From Bin75 sp965212135 (lineage in GTDB: Bacteria; Nitrospirota; Nitrospiria; Nitrospirales; UBA8639), in assembly GCA_965212135.1 (NCBI GenBank), contig OZ243044.1, forward strand, positions 744,001 through 808,000: a stretch of DNA of 64,000 nt. Reading direction: 5' to 3'. The notes under the pieces are model-generated. The model saw only the letters and a program-made list of their open reading frames with translations, did no database searches and was not told where the DNA came from. This document shows positions 16,449-26,424 of this stretch, piece after piece; positions within the stretch are counted from its first letter, which is position 1, and each line of letters begins with the position of its first letter. The translations under genes were made by a program, and so were the position numbers.

Positions 16449-18698
16449 TTATTCCTGCAAGGCATTCAACGCCGACCCCGCTCGAAACCATGTGATCTGC
16501 TGTTCGGTCATGCTGTGATTGGCGTGAATCGTGACGGCTTTACCGTCCTGTTTCTCAATGGTCACGGACACGGGCTTGCCCGGCGCCAGCGAACCGAGGC
16601 CCGTGACGCTCACGCGGTCGTTCTGTTCAATGCCATCGTAATCGGCGGGGTTCGCAAACGTGAGGGGCAGGATGCCCTGCTTCTTCAGGTTCGTTTCGTG
16701 AATGCGGGCAAAACTCTTGACCAGGACGGCTTTCACGCCGAGGAAACGCGGCGACATGGCCGCGTGTTCGCGGCTGCTGCCTTCGCCGTAATTTTCGTCA
16801 CCGACCACAAATGATCCCACGCCCTTGCTTTTATAGTCGCGCGCGATGGCCGCGATGGGAAGACCCGATTCTCCGGTCAACACGTTGGCGCCTTTCCCCG
16901 CTTCACCGGACCAGGCATTCGTCGCACCCAGAAACATGTTGTCGCTGATCCTGTCCAGATGCCCGCGAAACTTGAGCCAGGGACCGGCCGGAGAAATATG
17001 ATCCGTCGTGGTTTTTCCTTTGGTCTTGATCAACAGCGGCAGCTTGTCGAAATCCTTGCCGTCCCATTTGGGAAAAGGCTGGAGCAATTGCAGCCGTTCG
17101 CTGTCGGCGGGAAGGTCAATGCTCACCTCTTCGCCATGCTCCGACGGAACCACGAATCCCGCCGCCCCTTTGGCAAACCCCTTGGCCGGCAATTCATCGC
17201 CCTGCGGCGGGTCGAGTTTGACGGATTTGCCGTCCGGGGTGGTCAGCGTGTCGCGCAGGGGATTGAATCCCAGGTTGCCCGACAGCGCGTACGTGGCGAC
17301 CAGTTCCGGACTCGCCAGGAAGGACAGCGTGTCGGGGATGCCGTCGTTGCGACCGGGAAAATTCCGGTTAAAGGTGCTGACAATCGAATCGGCCCGCCCC
17401 TTGACGCCATCGGCGCGTTTCCACTGGCCGATACACGGCCCGCAGGCATTCGCCAACACGGTCGCGCCCAACTCTTCAAACGTTTTCAAAAACCCGTCGC
17501 GTTTCATGGTGTGAAAAATCCGCTCCGATCCCGGTGAAACCAGAAAGGCGGTTTTGGCTTTCAACCCCGCTTTCAACCCCTGTTGCGCGATATGGGCGGC
17601 CCGGCCAATGTCTTCATAAGAAGAATTGGTGCAACTGCCCAGCAATGTCGCCTTCAACTCCACGGGATACCCTTTTTCTTTGGCTTCCGCCGCCAGCATG
17701 GACACGGGTCTTGCCAAGTCCGGTGAATGAGGACCCACAACGTGCGGCTCCAGCGTTGACAGGTCAATTTCCAGAATTTCGTCGAAATGCTTTTCCGGGG
17801 ACCGGTACACGTCTGGGTCGGCGACCAGCAGTGCCCTGTTGGCTTCCGCCAACGCGGCGATCTCGTCCCGCTCCATGATCTTGAGATAGTCCACCATCTT
17901 CCGGTCAAAGGGAAACACCGACGTGGTGGCGCCCAGTTCCGCGCCCATATTGGTAATCGTCCCCTTCCCCGTCGCACTGATGGTGTCCGCGCCAGGGCCG
18001 AAGTACTCGACGATTTTGTTGGTGCCGCCCTTGACCGTCAGTTTGCCGCACAGATACAGAATCACGTCTTTGGGCGAGGCCCAGCCATTCAACCGGCCGG
18101 TGAGCTTGACGCCGATCAGTTTGGGATGCAGCACTTCCCACGGCAACCCGGCCATGACCTCGCCGGCATCGGCCCCGCCGACGCCAATGGCCAGCATGCC
18201 CAACCCGCCGCCATTCGGCGTGTGAGAATCGGTGCCGATAATCAAGCCGCCCGGGAAGGCATAATTTTCCAGAACCACCTGGTGAATAATACCCGCGCCG
18301 GGTTTCCAGAATCCAATGCCGTATTTCCTGGCGGCGGATTCCAGAAAGTTATACACCTCCCGGTTTTCGCTGTTGGCGACCATGAGATCTTTTTCGGACC
18401 CCATCTCCGCCCGAATCAAATGGTCGCAGTGAATCGTGCTTGGCACGGCCACCGTTTTCTTCCCGGCCTGGATAAACTGCAGCATCGCCATTTGCGCGGT
18501 GGCATCCTGCATTGCGACGCGGTCGGGACGCAGCGCCAGCATGGCTTTTCCGCGCTCCCACGTCTGGGTCTCAAGGTTGTCGGCGTGGGAAACCAGAATT
18601 TTTTCCGCCAGGGTCAGGCCGCGACCGAATTGTTTTCGCGCCACGTCCACGGCCGCGGGCATGGCGTCATATAATTTCCTGACAAGTTCAAGCGACAT
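16449..18698 (-). CDS. acn: Aconitate hydratase, mitochondrial-type
   Basis: This 749-residue aconitase has the three [4Fe-4S] ligand regions: one Cys in the ATIHCDHL-like segment (STIHCDHLIRAEMG) or nearby, the LLGSCTNSSYEDI motif and ACGPCIGQW. It also has the C-terminal swivel domain (GSSREHAAMSPRFLG). The length and motifs match the mitochondrial-type family rather than AcnB. It interconverts citrate and isocitrate. In the reductive cycle it supplies citrate to ATP-citrate lyase, whose genes lie immediately upstream (aclA ends 75 bases before acn starts). Confidence 0.95.
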   Translation of the reverse strand: MSLELVRKLYDAMPAAVDVARKQFGRGLTLAEKILVSHADNLETQTWERGKAMLALRPDRVAMQDATAQMAMLQFIQAGKKTVAVPSTIHCDHLIRAEMGSEKDLMVANSENREVYNFLESAARKYGIGFWKPGAGIIHQVVLENYAFPGGLIIGTDSHTPNGGGLGMLAIGVGGADAGEVMAGLPWEVLHPKLIGVKLTGRLNGWASPKDVILYLCGKLTVKGGTNKIVEYFGPGADTISATGKGTITNMGAELGATTSVFPFDRKMVDYLKIMERDEIAALAEANRALLVADPDVYRSPEKHFDEILEIDLSTLEPHVVGPHSPDLARPVSMLAAEAKEKGYPVELKATLLGSCTNSSYEDIGRAAHIAQQGLKAGLKAKTAFLVSPGSERIFHTMKRDGFLKTFEELGATVLANACGPCIGQWKRADGVKGRADSIVSTFNRNFPGRNDGIPDTLSFLASPELVATYALSGNLGFNPLRDTLTTPDGKSVKLDPPQGDELPAKGFAKGAAGFVVPSEHGEEVSIDLPADSERLQLLQPFPKWDGKDFDKLPLLIKTKGKTTTDHISPAGPWLKFRGHLDRISDNMFLGATNAWSGEAGKGANVLTGESGLPIAAIARDYKSKGVGSFVVGDENYGEGSSREHAAMSPRFLGVKAVLVKSFARIHETNLKKQGILPLTFANPADYDGIEQNDRVSVTGLGSLAPGKPVSVTIEKQDGKAVTIHANHSMTEQQITWFRAGSALNALQE

Positions 18699-18773
18699 AA
18701 GGCGTTCTCCACTTCGTTCCCCGTTCCCCGGCCATACGGCCCGCGGAACGGGTTCGCGGACAGGTTGAAGATA

Positions 18774-20600
18774 TCAGCGCAGCGGCGGCACTTCCCGACG
18801 GCTGTGCGACGCGTAGTTCACCACGTAGTTAAACAAGCGAATCAACCGGCTGCTCTGACGTTTCTGATCGGTCCAATGGCCGATGAGTCCAATGGTTCTG
18901 GCCAGCACGAAAAACCCGTTCAGGCTGTCCACGGGAAATCCAATATCAACCAGGACGGCCGCCATGGCCCCATCAACGTTCAAAATCAAATTATCCTTCT
19001 TGGCCGACGTGACTGTTTCGACCTGCAAGGCAAAATCCAGGTGCGGCGTGGGGGTGCCCAGACTCTTGACGTACCCCACCAGTTCTTTCACGCGCGTATC
19101 GGGATTTCGCAGGCTCTTCACCCGATGCCCGATGCCCGGCACCGGCCCCACGTGTTTCTTCATGTGCGCGAGAAATTCGTCCACGGACATGTTGTGGTCA
19201 ACGGCATATTTGAAATACCGGCCCGCATCGGTCACCGCTCCGCCAAACCGCGGCCCAATCATAATCAACCCCGCCGCCACGGCTTGAGCCAACCCGATGC
19301 CGGCACACGCCGCGATGATGGTCGTCAACGCTCCGCTGACACAGGGGCCGTGATCGGCCGACAGGATGAGAATGCGCCTGATGATTTCGGCTTCGTTCCG
19401 GCCAATCAGCCGTTTATCCCACAGAAGCCCGATGACATGAGAAATGTCATAGCCTTTCTTGATGAGTTCGGAAGCCGGATACCCGTCATACAGAGGTTCG
19501 TCGCCCCGATCATCGCTGATGGTGGACCGAATCAGCGGGGCCACCAGCACGTCGCCGTCCTTCATGCTCTGTTCGACGGTCCTGGGAAGTTTGGGTTTGT
19601 CCGCTTCGCTCAATTCGTGAATCGGCTTCACTTCGCCTGACTTGAGCAGCGCGTCATGGGCGGCTTGTATCGCCGGCCCCAAGGCCCCAAAGGTATCGGG
19701 CACTATCGCCCCGGCCGCCTTCAAGGCTTCTGCCTTGGCCCGGGCCGACCCTTCCCCTTTGAGCCCTTCCTTGGCCCCCGCATGTCCAAACTTCATTCCT
19801 CTGGGCAGGCTCTCCTGACAAAAACCGGACACCACGGCCAGAAGTTGAACCCGGCGTTTTTTCGCGCCGTACCATTCAGCCGCACGTTCCTCCAAATCGC
19901 CGCCCATTTCGCCAACGATGACCACGGCTTTGGTTTGCGGATCCTTTTCAAACATTTCGAGGTACGAGACGTAATCCGTTCCCGGATAGGCGTCCCCGCC
20001 AATCCCAATTGCTGTGGTGATGCCATCGGCGAATTGCGAACAAATCCAGATGATTTCATTCGACAGTCCGCCGGATTTGGTGATCACCCCAAACGAACCA
20101 GGACGGTAGAGTTTGCACGCCACCAGGTTATCAAACGCCCCGCCGATCACCCCCAACCGGCATTCTCCCGCCGACAGGACGCCGATGGAAGACGGGCCGT
20201 TAAACGTTTTCCCAAGTTGTTGCGCGTGCCGACCGAGCAATTTGGCGTCTTTCTCTGGCAAGCCTTCCGTGATCATGGACACCACGTTGACGTTGGGATT
20301 GTCCAGGGCTTCTTTGGCCCCGGCATACGCCCGGTCCGCGCCGACATAGACCAGGCTGGTGTTGATTTCCGGATGGTTCGCGGTCGCTTCGGCCACGGTT
20401 CGGTAAACCGGAATCGAGACGAGCCGGTTCCCGCAAACGATCTCGTTGGATTTTCCCGCGTCCGGTGGATACACAAACGCGGAGACGTTTAAGGGTTGTT
20501 GAATCATGTGCCGGAACTCGGCCATCCGGCGAGCCGCGTTGCCTCCCGCTACTCCGCCCTGAATTACGACGTGCGTGTCTTTTGTCGCCAGAATGCTCAT
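18774..20600 (-). CDS. aclA: ATP-citrate lyase, large subunit AclA
   Basis: This 608-residue protein has a CoA-ligase-like N-terminal half (GHAGA catalytic-His loop in MKFGHAGAKEG, DYVSYLEMFEKDP) and a C-terminal citrate synthase-like domain (GHRVKSLRNPDTRVKEL). The enzyme cleaves citrate to acetyl-CoA and oxaloacetate using ATP and is the diagnostic step of this reductive TCA variant. The ATG at 20600 follows an AGGAGAGG ribosome site, which decides it over the TTG one codon upstream, and gives exactly the length known for two-subunit AclA. aclB is 49 bases upstream. Confidence 0.96.
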   Translation of the reverse strand: MSILATKDTHVVIQGGVAGGNAARRMAEFRHMIQQPLNVSAFVYPPDAGKSNEIVCGNRLVSIPVYRTVAEATANHPEINTSLVYVGADRAYAGAKEALDNPNVNVVSMITEGLPEKDAKLLGRHAQQLGKTFNGPSSIGVLSAGECRLGVIGGAFDNLVACKLYRPGSFGVITKSGGLSNEIIWICSQFADGITTAIGIGGDAYPGTDYVSYLEMFEKDPQTKAVVIVGEMGGDLEERAAEWYGAKKRRVQLLAVVSGFCQESLPRGMKFGHAGAKEGLKGEGSARAKAEALKAAGAIVPDTFGALGPAIQAAHDALLKSGEVKPIHELSEADKPKLPRTVEQSMKDGDVLVAPLIRSTISDDRGDEPLYDGYPASELIKKGYDISHVIGLLWDKRLIGRNEAEIIRRILILSADHGPCVSGALTTIIAACAGIGLAQAVAAGLIMIGPRFGGAVTDAGRYFKYAVDHNMSVDEFLAHMKKHVGPVPGIGHRVKSLRNPDTRVKELVGYVKSLGTPTPHLDFALQVETVTSAKKDNLILNVDGAMAAVLVDIGFPVDSLNGFFVLARTIGLIGHWTDQKRQSSRLIRLFNYVVNYASHSRREVPPLR

Positions 20601-20649
20601 CAACCTCTCCTGTTTCTCAATGCCAAACCCGGATTCCCGGTGTTCTCCA

Positions 20650-21846
20650 TTATTTCACGGTCATGGCCATGTCCACGATGTCGGTCAACGGCGTATGCCG
20701 GTCAAACACGGCAATATCAAAACCTTCGTCTTTCAACGCTTTCATGGCCGCCAGCCCTTCCTTTTCATTTGGCCCGCCGCGCCGCACCCAGATTTTCACG
20801 CCGTGTAATTTCCCTTCTCCCCGGGCTTTGCGAAACGCATTGATGATGCCGCCGAAGGTCTTTTTGACATCGGTGAAATTGGCAATGGCGCCGCCGACGA
20901 TGATGTTTTTGATGCCGGGCAGGGAACAGATTTTTTCGGTCAGGACTTCGACGGCCCAATCGGGAGGGTCGCCGGAATATTCGGCATAATTGGCCAGCTT
21001 ACCGCCCCGCGCCACCACCGCGTCCGAGTAATACACGCTGGCCCCGCCGCCGGCGGGCAACATCGCCGTGTCGCCGCCGGGAATTTCTATCAGTTTCACC
21101 GACCCTTTCACCTTTGCATCCACGGCCATGACTTCTTCTTCATTTGTGGTATAAGCCCGGCCGAATTCGGCGGCAAAGGGGAACGTCCAGTCCGGATGAC
21201 GGAATTTGGCGTCGCCGTCCAGCAGCGTCACGGCATCGAGCGCGACCAGTTCGCCGGCCGCATTTTGCACCACGGGGTTAATCTCCAGATATTGCGCATC
21301 TTCATTGTCGAAACAGAGAAACAGCTTTTTGGCAAAGTCGGCCACGCCGGTCGCCAACGCGCCGGAAAAGCCGGCTTCTTTGGCAAGGCCCTGAAGAGCG
21401 GCGTCGCTCGGCGCGTCTCCCACGCCAACGGAAAGCCGCTTCACGCGATCCCAATTGGCTTCCACTTCAATCCCGCCACAGTTGGCCGCCATGATATCCG
21501 CGCCATCCCGTGTTGATTGCACCGCAACGTAATATTCCTCTTTGTGCGCGACGGCTTCGGACACGATCACTTCCCGAATGGTCAATGTCTCAACCGTCCG
21601 GCCAAGCATGTCTTTCACGGCCGCTTTGGCGCCCTTGACGTCCAGCCCCACCTTGACCAGGCCAAGTTTGAAGCGGGAACCCAGGGCTTCATGCGCCTTG
21701 ACCACCAACTTGCCGGTTTTCAGCCAGTCATTGGCTTGAGACAATTGCTCAAATTCTTCGGCAGAACCGACCACGGCATAATCCGGAGTCTGCAGACCCC
21801 ATTTTTTCAACAAGCCCATTCCAGGGCCTTCAAGTACTTTTGCCAT
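20650..21846 (-). CDS. aclB: ATP-citrate lyase, small subunit AclB
   Basis: This 398-residue ATP-grasp subunit starts MAKVLEGPGMGLLKKWG and ends with the conserved segment FGGIINAFRKARGEGK followed by the ARRGGPNEKEG region. It matches the known length of two-subunit AclB. It binds ATP and citrate and works with aclA downstream. The start at 21846 is the family start; the frame is open upstream to 22002 with unconserved sequence. It is the first gene of the long minus-strand reductive TCA run, with a 347-base gene-free stretch upstream where its promoter should lie. Confidence 0.95.
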   Translation of the reverse strand: MAKVLEGPGMGLLKKWGLQTPDYAVVGSAEEFEQLSQANDWLKTGKLVVKAHEALGSRFKLGLVKVGLDVKGAKAAVKDMLGRTVETLTIREVIVSEAVAHKEEYYVAVQSTRDGADIMAANCGGIEVEANWDRVKRLSVGVGDAPSDAALQGLAKEAGFSGALATGVADFAKKLFLCFDNEDAQYLEINPVVQNAAGELVALDAVTLLDGDAKFRHPDWTFPFAAEFGRAYTTNEEEVMAVDAKVKGSVKLIEIPGGDTAMLPAGGGASVYYSDAVVARGGKLANYAEYSGDPPDWAVEVLTEKICSLPGIKNIIVGGAIANFTDVKKTFGGIINAFRKARGEGKLHGVKIWVRRGGPNEKEGLAAMKALKDEGFDIAVFDRHTPLTDIVDMAMTVK

Positions 21847-22193
21847 ACGCGGACAACCTTTGTTCGTCTGAATTGTTAGTCTGAATGACGAGCGGCGATC
21901 ATAAAACCGACGGGAAGATTCTAATGAAGAACGGGCACCGGCTGCAACCAATCGAAAGGCCCAAAGCGAAGCGTCACGAAAGACCCAGACGAACGTGGAC
22001 ATTCAACCATTTCCAACCCGTATCGCCTGGCGTCGCTTCGAGAAAAATGGCAATAACTCATTGTAAAATAAGAGGTTATGGGACCCCGTTTCATTCCCAT
22101 TCCATCATCACCCCGGTCACAGGCGAGAGAAAGCCGCCAACCAATGCCGGCCCCACTTCGCAACCATGCATCGCATTGCATACTCGCGCGCCC
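21847..22193. other. Gene-free stretch between aclB and the pilX-like gene
   Basis: No convincing reading frame is seen on either strand. The stretch probably contains the promoter of the aclB-aclA-acn run. On the minus strand a TACAAT hexamer lies near 22061-22066, but no good -35 box sits at the proper distance, so I do not call a promoter. No hairpin terminator for the pilX-like gene was recognised. Confidence 0.5.
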
Positions 22194-23489
22194 TTAAAAC
22201 ACTTCCTTCCAAGTTCGTACCTGAACAGGGACGGCGAGTAACGCGGCCCGGAGCAGACAACTATCGTATTGGACGGCTAACGCTCCGGTCTGCTGGTGGA
22301 TCCGGCTGGCCCATAGGCCGCCGCGAACCACAATCCCGGCTCCCTGGCCCCGGAGAAACAGGGTGCCGGTGACGAGGATCATCCCGTTCCATTGAACGTC
22401 GCCTTCCAAGGTGGCGTTTCCGTCCACCAGGAGAATGCCGGCGCCGCCGGTATCCCGAATCCGGATTCCCGACGGCTGGACAAACGTCCCTCCTGTCGCG
22501 AGAAACACCATGGGCACATGAGACGTTCCCAGCCGTTGATTGTATTGATCCGCATTCAACGCCACCGCTCCCGTCCGGAGAGCCGTCAGCGCGGCCGCCA
22601 GGGTGTGCGCGGGGAAGCCCGGCTGTGGATTCGCCGGGGTTCCGTCGAATCTCATGGACGATGGACTCGTGACCGCTCCTCCGGAGACAACAGGCGGCAG
22701 ACTATCCGCCACGCCGCAGGCGTCACGTCCATTGATCACGCCGGCCCCATTGAGGCTCACGCTTCCAGACGCATGGAGAGCCCCGAGCTGCGGCGGACCC
22801 GGAGGGTGCACAATTTCTTGCTCCAAGGCCACACTGCCTCCCTCAAGACTTCCATGGGCGATGATCTTCTCCACGGGCAACCACGGCACGGACGCCGCGG
22901 TGGTGAAGGAGACAGGGGCGATGCTGGTCTTTGAGGGGTATCCAAAATAGACGACCTGGCCCCTGTGGCTCTTGCTATGGCGAGCGGCGCTGCCGTCCAG
23001 GTCAACATAATGCGGCGTCGCGGAAGCATGTCCGGCTTGTTCGGCATCGTATTCGGTTTTATGCCGAATCTTCACCCAGTAGGGCAGATCGGTCTGCAGG
23101 CTGTTGGGTCGAACCATCGTATTGGCGGGATTGCCCGGCACGGGAAACACATTGGTGTCGTGCGGGGCGTACTCGGGGTCAACGGACGGAGACCAACCGG
23201 ATGAGTTCACAATATAGGCCGTCCACAAGGGGGCGGACCACAGACCCGCACTTCCGATGAAATACTCCGCAGCCCCCAAGGCTTTCCACAAACGCGAACG
23301 TGCCTCAGCCAAACCGGCCTCGGCGGCATAAAAATCCTGAACCGCCCGCTTGTGGTTGCCACTGATATGAATTTCCGTCGAGGTCGTCTGCAGCACGGTC
23401 GCCGTCACGATGCCCGACACGGCAATCAGCAACAGGGCGGCCACCAGCGCAAAGCCCCGGTTATCACTCACGTTCGGATTCGCGATCAT
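22194..23489 (-). CDS. PilX-like minor pilin/pilus assembly protein
   Basis: The protein has 431 residues. A short leader is followed by a type IV pilin-like N-terminus (RGFALVAALLLIAVSGIVTATVL) and a helix (YAAEAGLAEARSRLW) typical of the PilX N-terminal domain, whose hydrophobic helix anchors it in the inner membrane and the pilus. The rest is long, Gly/Val-rich and probably beta-structured. Genes for a FimT/GspH-like pilin, PilV-like and PilW-like proteins lie upstream but are separated from it by icd and a DUF427 gene. It belongs to the pilus initiation complex by family. Confidence 0.8.
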   Translation of the reverse strand: MIANPNVSDNRGFALVAALLLIAVSGIVTATVLQTTSTEIHISGNHKRAVQDFYAAEAGLAEARSRLWKALGAAEYFIGSAGLWSAPLWTAYIVNSSGWSPSVDPEYAPHDTNVFPVPGNPANTMVRPNSLQTDLPYWVKIRHKTEYDAEQAGHASATPHYVDLDGSAARHSKSHRGQVVYFGYPSKTSIAPVSFTTAASVPWLPVEKIIAHGSLEGGSVALEQEIVHPPGPPQLGALHASGSVSLNGAGVINGRDACGVADSLPPVVSGGAVTSPSSMRFDGTPANPQPGFPAHTLAAALTALRTGAVALNADQYNQRLGTSHVPMVFLATGGTFVQPSGIRIRDTGGAGILLVDGNATLEGDVQWNGMILVTGTLFLRGQGAGIVVRGGLWASRIHQQTGALAVQYDSCLLRAALLAVPVQVRTWKEVF

Positions 23490-23628
23490 GACATCCGTTC
23501 AGCGTCAATGGCCCTCGAGCCACGGGAAGACGCACAGGGTTTTTCATGGATGCCCGTGCGCTGTTTGCCTATCGTCGTTCATGCCGTTCTGGTTCTTTCG
23601 TTCGGCGGGACCTGGGGCTTTCGATTGG

Positions 23629-23657
23629 TTGCGTCGCATGAGTGTTCTCTCTACAAT
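23629..23657 (+). promoter_or_regulatory. Probable sigma-70 promoter of icd
   Basis: TTGCGT at 23629-23634 and TACAAT at 23652-23657 are separated by 17 bases. The -10 box is a near match, the -35 box only half. It lies about 85 bases before the icd start and points toward icd, supporting independent transcription of that gene. Confidence 0.5.
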
Positions 23658-23746
23658 AACTCACTTCGTATCAGGACTGTGATTATCAATAATCGCACAT
23701 TGTTCGTTTTGTCCGCTCATGGACAATCCGTAATGGGGGGATCATC

Positions 23747-25981
23747 ATGTCAGCAGAACCGGACATTATTTATACCAAAGTTGACGAAGCGCCCGAACTG
23801 GCGAGTGGATCGTTTGTTCCGATTCTCCACGCCTTTGCCAAAACGGCGGGCGTCGGCGTCGGCAGGAAAGATATTTCACTCGCCGGCCGAATCATTGCAC
23901 AATTTCCCGACAAACTGAAGCCGGAACAGCGGCAACCCGATGACCTCGCCTTCCTGGGCGAACTGGTTGAAACGCCGGACGCCAACGTCATCAAACTGCC
24001 GAATATCAGCGCGTCAATTCCCCAAATCAAAGCCGCCGTTGCCGAATTGCAATCCCAAGGGTATGCCATTCCCGATTACCCGGAAGATCCCAGGACCGAG
24101 GAAGAGAAGGCATGCAAAGCCAAGTTCGACAAGGTGAAGGGCAGTGCGGTCAATCCGGTGTTGCGGCAAGGCAACTCCGACCGCCGGGCGTCCGCCTCCG
24201 TCAAACAATACGCCAAAAATAATCCGCACAAAATGGGCAAGTGGGCCAACGATTCAAAAACGCACGTGGCGCACATGAACGGCGGCGATTTTCGCTCGAA
24301 TGAAAAATCCGCCACCATCACCGGGCAAACCGCCGGAACGGGCCGGATTGAATTTGCGGCACAAGACGGGAGCGTCCAGCCCTTAAAAGCGAAACTGGCG
24401 CTGAACACGGGCGATGTGCTTGATGCGACCGTGATGAGCCGGCGGGCGTTGCGCCAGTTCCTGCAAGAGCAAATCCACGACGCCAAGAAGAACGGCATGG
24501 TGTTGTCGCTGCACATGAAGGCCACCATGATGAAGGTCTCGGACCCGCTCATTTTTGGTCACGCCGTCACGGTGTATTTTGAAGACGTGTTTCAGAAACA
24601 TGAGAAGGTCTTTACGGAGCTCGGCGTCAATCCCAATAACGGGCTGGGCGACGTGTATGCCAAAATCGGCGCCTTGCCCGCCGCGCAACAGGAGGCCATT
24701 AAAGCGGACCTCGCGGCCGCGATGAAACACGGCCCCGACCTCGCCATGGTGGACTCCGACAAAGGCATCACGAACCTCCATGTGCCCAGCGATATTATTA
24801 TTGACGCGTCAATGGCGGCGGCGATTCGGAATTCCGGGAAAATCTGGGGCCCGGACGGCAAGGAACATGACACCAAGGCGCTGATCCCGGACAGGAGTTA
24901 CGCCGGCATCTATCAGGCCGTGATTGATTTCTGTCGGAAACACGGCGAATTTAATCCGGCCACGATGGGCAGTGTGCCCAACGTCGGCCTCATGGCGCAA
25001 AAGGCGGAGGAATACGGATCGCACGACAAAACATTTGAAGCGCCCGCCGGCGGCGTCATCCGCGTCCTTGACGGCGCCGGACAGATCCTGCATCAACACG
25101 ACGTTGAACAAGGCGATATCTGGCGCGCCTGCCAGACCACGGACGTGGCGGTGAAGGACTGGGTGAAGCTGGCCGTCAATCGTGCGCGCGCCTCTTCGAC
25201 CCCGGTGGTGTTCTGGCTGGACACCACGAGAGCCCATGACGCCCGGATCGTGGAAAAAGTGAATCGGTATCTGAAGGATCACGAGACGAAGGGCCTGGAC
25301 ATTCAAACGATGGCGCCGGTGGACGCGATGAAACATTCGCTCAAGCGGGCCAAAGACGGACTCAACACCATTGCCGCGACCGGCAACGTGTTGCGGGATT
25401 ACCTCACCGACCTGTTCCCCATCCTGGAACTGGGCACCAGCGCCAAAATGCTTTCCATCGTTCCCCTCATTAACGGCGGCGGATTATTTGAAACGGGCGC
25501 CGGCGGGTCGGCTCCGAAACACGTGCAGCAATTTCTCAAAGAAGGACATTTGCGATGGGATTCTCTGGGAGAATTTCTCGCGTTGGCCGAATCGTTTGCC
25601 CATTTAGGCCGAACCCGCAACAACAAAAAGGCGCAAGTCCTGGCGGAGACCCTGGACCGGGCCACGGGCGCCCTCATGGAAAACCGCCGGTCACCCGGTC
25701 GTGTGCTCGGGGAGTTGGATAATGCCGGCAGCCACGCGTACGAAGCGATGTATTGGGCACGGGAGCTGGCCGCGCAACATGACGACCCGGCGTTACAGGA
25801 AAAGTTTGCTCCGGTTGCGAAAGCGCTTGAGGCCAACATCGAGAAGATACTCGACGAGTTGAAAGCCGCAAAAGGCAAGCCGATAAACGTCGGCGGGTAT
25901 TACCATCCCGATCCGGCACAGGTCAAAGCTGCGATGCGTCCGAGCGCCACCTTCAATGCCATCATGGACGGTCTGGGGTAA
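23747..25981 (+). CDS. icd: Isocitrate dehydrogenase (NADP), monomeric type
   Basis: This 744-residue protein of the monomeric IDH family starts SAEPDIIYTKVDEAPELAS and contains SDRRASASVKQYAKNNPHKM, LWLD-like FWLDTTRAHDARI and the C-terminal YYHPDP. It interconverts isocitrate and 2-oxoglutarate with NADP. In reductive TCA organisms the carboxylating direction is expected, and Chlorobium uses a monomeric NADP enzyme in this step. A GGGGGG ribosome site precedes the ATG. It is read opposite to the pilin genes on both sides. The 3' end overlaps the convergent DUF427 gene by 20 bases. Confidence 0.96.
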   Translation: MSAEPDIIYTKVDEAPELASGSFVPILHAFAKTAGVGVGRKDISLAGRIIAQFPDKLKPEQRQPDDLAFLGELVETPDANVIKLPNISASIPQIKAAVAELQSQGYAIPDYPEDPRTEEEKACKAKFDKVKGSAVNPVLRQGNSDRRASASVKQYAKNNPHKMGKWANDSKTHVAHMNGGDFRSNEKSATITGQTAGTGRIEFAAQDGSVQPLKAKLALNTGDVLDATVMSRRALRQFLQEQIHDAKKNGMVLSLHMKATMMKVSDPLIFGHAVTVYFEDVFQKHEKVFTELGVNPNNGLGDVYAKIGALPAAQQEAIKADLAAAMKHGPDLAMVDSDKGITNLHVPSDIIIDASMAAAIRNSGKIWGPDGKEHDTKALIPDRSYAGIYQAVIDFCRKHGEFNPATMGSVPNVGLMAQKAEEYGSHDKTFEAPAGGVIRVLDGAGQILHQHDVEQGDIWRACQTTDVAVKDWVKLAVNRARASSTPVVFWLDTTRAHDARIVEKVNRYLKDHETKGLDIQTMAPVDAMKHSLKRAKDGLNTIAATGNVLRDYLTDLFPILELGTSAKMLSIVPLINGGGLFETGAGGSAPKHVQQFLKEGHLRWDSLGEFLALAESFAHLGRTRNNKKAQVLAETLDRATGALMENRRSPGRVLGELDNAGSHAYEAMYWARELAAQHDDPALQEKFAPVAKALEANIEKILDELKAAKGKPINVGGYYHPDPAQVKAAMRPSATFNAIMDGLG

Positions 25982-26342
25982 GCGGAATTTCTTCAATCGC
26001 GTCCAGTGTGCCGTTGTCAAAACTCACGTACTGTTTGATGGCCCTCACGGACTCAAAGGGGGCGTCATATGTCCAGGCCGCGTGGTCGGCCGTTCGGTCA
26101 TTGACACAAACGGAACAATAAGACGCGTCGCCTTTAAACGGGCAGTGAGTGTCATGGGCCGTCCGTTGAAGGTGGGTCATGCGCACGTCTTCACGCGGAA
26201 TGTAATAGACCGGCGGAAGCCGTCCTTCCTTCAGGACCAAGGCCCGTTGGGTGTCGGCAATCACGGCGCCGTTAAACGTGACTCTGACACGATTGGGATG
26301 TTTCTCAATGCTGATCGCATGGGCCTGACCGGGTGCGTTCAT
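25962..26342 (-). CDS. DUF427 family protein
   Basis: The protein has about 126 residues. It has the DUF427 landmarks: NRVRVTFNGAVIADTQRALVL, PPVYYIPREDV, HCPFKGDASYCSV and AAWTYDAP. The fold is a small beta-barrel of unknown role. The ATG at 26342 gives a normal family length; the frame is open to 26507. Its 3' end overlaps icd tail-to-tail by 20 bases. It lies between icd and the PilW-like gene, co-directional with the pilins, and has no obvious link to them. Confidence 0.85.
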   Translation of the reverse strand: MNAPGQAHAISIEKHPNRVRVTFNGAVIADTQRALVLKEGRLPPVYYIPREDVRMTHLQRTAHDTHCPFKGDASYCSVCVNDRTADHAAWTYDAPFESVRAIKQYVSFDNGTLDAIEEIPLTPDRP

Positions 26343-26424
26343 GGGTTCGCCCCGTTCCTTCCAATCATATCGCCGGCATTGAGATCCGGTATCGCAAAAA
26401 CGATTCGGGCCATCTCCGCTCCCT

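Noticed and set aside
22021..22100. Promoter for aclB around the minus-strand TACAAT
   Set aside because: No acceptable -35 hexamer sits 16-18 bases upstream, so I do not call it.
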